Below, one piece after another: positions 62,138 through 64,000 of a stretch of 64,000 nt of DNA (within the stretch, counting starts at the first letter, position 1; the number at the start of each line of letters is the position of its first letter). This DNA comes from Haloglomus irregulare (GTDB lineage Archaea; Halobacteriota; Halobacteria; Halobacteriales; Haloarculaceae): the NCBI RefSeq assembly GCF_007421925.1, contig NZ_QMDX01000001.1, positions 208,629-272,628 on the forward strand, in the 5' to 3' direction. The notes beneath the pieces are model-generated. The model made no database searches, was not told where the DNA came from, and was given only the letters and a program-made list of their open reading frames with translations. The position numbers and the translations under genes are program-made.

Positions 62138-63730
62138 TCAGATGGGGTCGATGGGGTGCTTCTTCGGCGGCCAGTCCGCCTCGAGGGCCTCGTCCGCGCG
62201 GTCGAGCGTCCGGGCGATGCGCCCACGGGTCTCGGCCGGCTCGATCGCCGCGTCCACGCCGACGCCCGACGCGGCCCGGACCGCACCCGTCCGGTCCTGG
62301 AACTTCGCGATGAGTTCCTCGCGCCTGGCCTCCGGGTCGTCGGCCGCCTCGATCTCCCGGCGGTAGGCCACGTCGACCGCGCCCTCGATGCCCATCGCGG
62401 CCACCTCCGCCGTCGGCCAGACGACGGTGAGGTCGTTGCGCGCCGAGCGCCCCCCGCCCATCGCGACGTGGCCGAAGCCGTACCCCCGTCGGAGGACGAC
62501 GTTGATGATGGGGACGGTCGCGCGGTTGAGCTGGAAGGGGAGCTTGCCGGCGTGGCGGGCGACCCCCTCGGCCTCCGAGTCCGGTCCCGGCAGGACGCCG
62601 GGCGTGTCCTCGAACAGCAGGAGTGGGAGCCCGAAGGCGTCACAGAGCGAGGCGAAGCGGGCGGCCTTCTCCGAGGCGTCGGTGTCGATGGTGCCGGCCA
62701 GCGCGGTCGGCGCGTTCGCGATGACACCGACGGGGCTGCCCTCGACGCGGGCGAGGGCGGTGACGACGTTCCGGGCGTAGCGGGGCTTCAGTTCGAGGAC
62801 GGAGCCGGCGTCGACCACGCCCGCCAGCACGTCGTGCACGTCGTACCCCTTCTTCGGGTCCGCCGGGATGACGTCGACCAGCCGGTCGGGGTCCCGTTCG
62901 GGCGGGCGTGGCTCGGCCGCCGGCGGGTCGCGCCGGCAGTTGCGCGGCAGGTACGAGAGCCACTCGATGATGGCATCCAGACACGCCTCGTCGCTCGGGT
63001 ACGCGGCGTCGGCCATCCCCGTCCGGGCCGTGTGGACGTCAGTGCCGCCGAGCTCCTGCTTCGACAGCTCCGTCCCGAGGGCGGCCTCGACCAGCGACGG
63101 CCCCGCGACGCCGAGCGTCGACCCCTCGACCATCGGGACGAAGTCGGCCATCACGGAGAAGTTGGTCGGCGCGGCGAAGCCGGGGCCCATCATCGCCGAG
63201 ACGAACGGCACCCAGCCCGAGAGCTTCGTCTGCTGGCGGAACAGCCCGCCGTCACCCTGCGCGGTCGGCCGGGCGTCGAGCCCCTCCTGGATGCGGTGGC
63301 CGCCGCCGTCGTGCAGGGTGACGACCGGATAGCCCCGGTCGATGGCGAGGTCGTAGAGCCGCTCCAGCTTCCGGCCGCCGGTGTGGCCGATGGAGCCGCC
63401 TTTCACCGTGAAGTCGGTCGCGGCGACGGCTACCGGGCGGCCGTCGACCTCGCCGATACCCGCGACCACGCCGTCGGCCGGGGCGTCCTCGCGCTCCCAG
63501 TCGACCGTCTCCGGCGTGGTCGGGGCGGGCGCCGCGAGCTGGCCGATCTCGTCGAAGCGCTCGCAGTCGCAGAGATATCGCACCCGCTCGCGGGCGGTCA
63601 GTTTGTCGTGCTCGTGCTGGCGCTCGACCGCCTTGGGCCGGCCCTCGTCGCTCACCGCCCGGCGCTCGGCGCGCAGCCGCTCGGTCAACGCCGTCGCGTC
63701 CAGGTCACGTCGGTCCGCGTCGTCACGCAT
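62138..63730 (-). CDS. Acyl-CoA carboxylase carboxyltransferase subunit (beta)
   Basis: 530 residues of biotin-dependent carboxyltransferase: RYLCDCERFDEIGQL, ATDFTVKGGSIGHTGGRKLERL, LHDGGGHRIQEGL, second half PRYARNVVTALARVEGSPVGVIAN, FEDTPGVLPGPDSE, INVVLRRGYGFGHVAMGGG, EGAVDVAYRREIE. Transfers carboxyl from biotin to propionyl- or acetyl-CoA; no biotin carboxylase is near. ATG 63730 is chosen because the upstream part is Arg/Pro filler. Confidence 0.88.
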   Translation of the reverse strand: MRDDADRRDLDATALTERLRAERRAVSDEGRPKAVERQHEHDKLTARERVRYLCDCERFDEIGQLAAPAPTTPETVDWEREDAPADGVVAGIGEVDGRPVAVAATDFTVKGGSIGHTGGRKLERLYDLAIDRGYPVVTLHDGGGHRIQEGLDARPTAQGDGGLFRQQTKLSGWVPFVSAMMGPGFAAPTNFSVMADFVPMVEGSTLGVAGPSLVEAALGTELSKQELGGTDVHTARTGMADAAYPSDEACLDAIIEWLSYLPRNCRRDPPAAEPRPPERDPDRLVDVIPADPKKGYDVHDVLAGVVDAGSVLELKPRYARNVVTALARVEGSPVGVIANAPTALAGTIDTDASEKAARFASLCDAFGLPLLLFEDTPGVLPGPDSEAEGVARHAGKLPFQLNRATVPIINVVLRRGYGFGHVAMGGGRSARNDLTVVWPTAEVAAMGIEGAVDVAYRREIEAADDPEARREELIAKFQDRTGAVRAASGVGVDAAIEPAETRGRIARTLDRADEALEADWPPKKHPIDPI

Positions 63731-63897
63731 GCTCGTCGCCAGCGGGGCCGGGCTGTTAGTGGTTGGCCACGGCGAGGGTGGTCGGCCGTGGTCGGTATCA
63801 GCGCAATCCGTGGGGTTCCCCGATAGTTCCACGCGTGTCCCGGCCGTCGGCCGTTCCCGGATTCGGACAGCGGAATCGGGGCGGTCTGCCCCCCAGG

Positions 63898-64000
63898 TCA
63901 TCGCAGTCGCGAGCACAGGAGCGCCACCGCGGCCAGCCCGGCCAGCGTCGTCGCGAGGCCGAAGCCGTCGCCCGACGCCCCGGAGGGGGTCAGCGGCGTG
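63898..64000 (-). CDS. C-terminal tail of an archaeosortase-anchored protein (5' part outside window)
   Basis: The last 34 codons read SGASGDGFGLATTLAGLAAV, then ALLCSRLR and stop at 63898-63900: polar stretch, DGFG, hydrophobic helix, Arg end. This is the PGF-CTERM layout (PGF replaced by DGF). The preceding part lies beyond the right edge. Confidence 0.55.
   Translation of the reverse strand, partial: TPLTPSGASGDGFGLATTLAGLAAVALLCSRLR

Overview
This window comes from a haloarchaeon (class Halobacteria). GC content is very high, the predicted proteins are strongly acidic, and the core machinery is archaeal: TFB, aIF2-beta, Pcc1, prefoldin beta, SecE/Spt5, FtsZ1, GGGP synthase, archaeal RNase J, DTD2 and an archaeal RecJ-like protein. 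Many genes have a TATA-like box centred about 26-28 bases before the start codon, as expected for leaderless haloarchaeal transcripts. I could not fix the genus. I found no rRNA, tRNA, CRISPR array, intact insertion sequence or replication origin; the region looks like core chromosome.

Layout. 1-4.8 kb: a hydantoinase A cut by the left edge, diverging from a thiolase and an HMG-CoA-synthase-like/DUF35 fusion. 5.2-9.1 kb: 8-oxoguanine glycosylase, UPF0212, UPF0058, aIF2-beta, a zinc ribbon and TFB. 9.3-12.1 kb: a secreted protein with seven repeats and an archaeosortase-type anchor. 12.2-16.2 kb: small proteins, RNase J behind a long GC-rich leader full of hairpins, another hairpin-rich stretch, and GGPP synthase. 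16.4-22.2 kb: a membrane protein, two small conserved proteins, then a NatAB-like ABC exporter in which one permease is fused to a PrsW-like membrane protease domain. 22.5-28.7 kb: ferredoxin, an HTH-acetyltransferase, ArfC, SRAP, a JAMM protease overlapping RibL, an SDR and a tiny gene overlapping a PIN-like gene. 28.8-35.6 kb: 2Fe-2S ferredoxin, a PiT phosphate permease, the rpl37ae-rpoP-pcc1-pfdB-DUF3194 cluster and topoisomerase I. 35.6-43.9 kb: Bat-type HTH protein, GGGP synthase, AspRS, dihydroorotase, a second PiT permease, lumazine synthase and an aminotransferase. 44.1-50.4 kb: two divergent Gfo/Idh/MocA dehydrogenases, a PAS/GAF/Bat regulator and RecJ-like DHH protein. 50.6-64 kb: SerRS, glycerate 2-kinase, ArsA/Get3, aminotransferase, CinA, DTD2, FtsZ1-SecE-Spt5, a PHP-like protein, a DUF457 membrane protein, a carboxyltransferase, and the tail of an anchored surface protein at the right edge.

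Shared themes: membrane lipid synthesis (GGPP synthase and GGGP synthase), flavin synthesis (ArfC, RibL, RibH), RNA and protein information processing, and phosphate import. The points most worth a second look are the structured leader of RNase J, the ABC-permease/PrsW fusion, an L37Ae protein without its zinc-binding cysteines, the HMG-CoA-synthase-like domain without catalytic Cys and His, and a duplicated tail of aspS.
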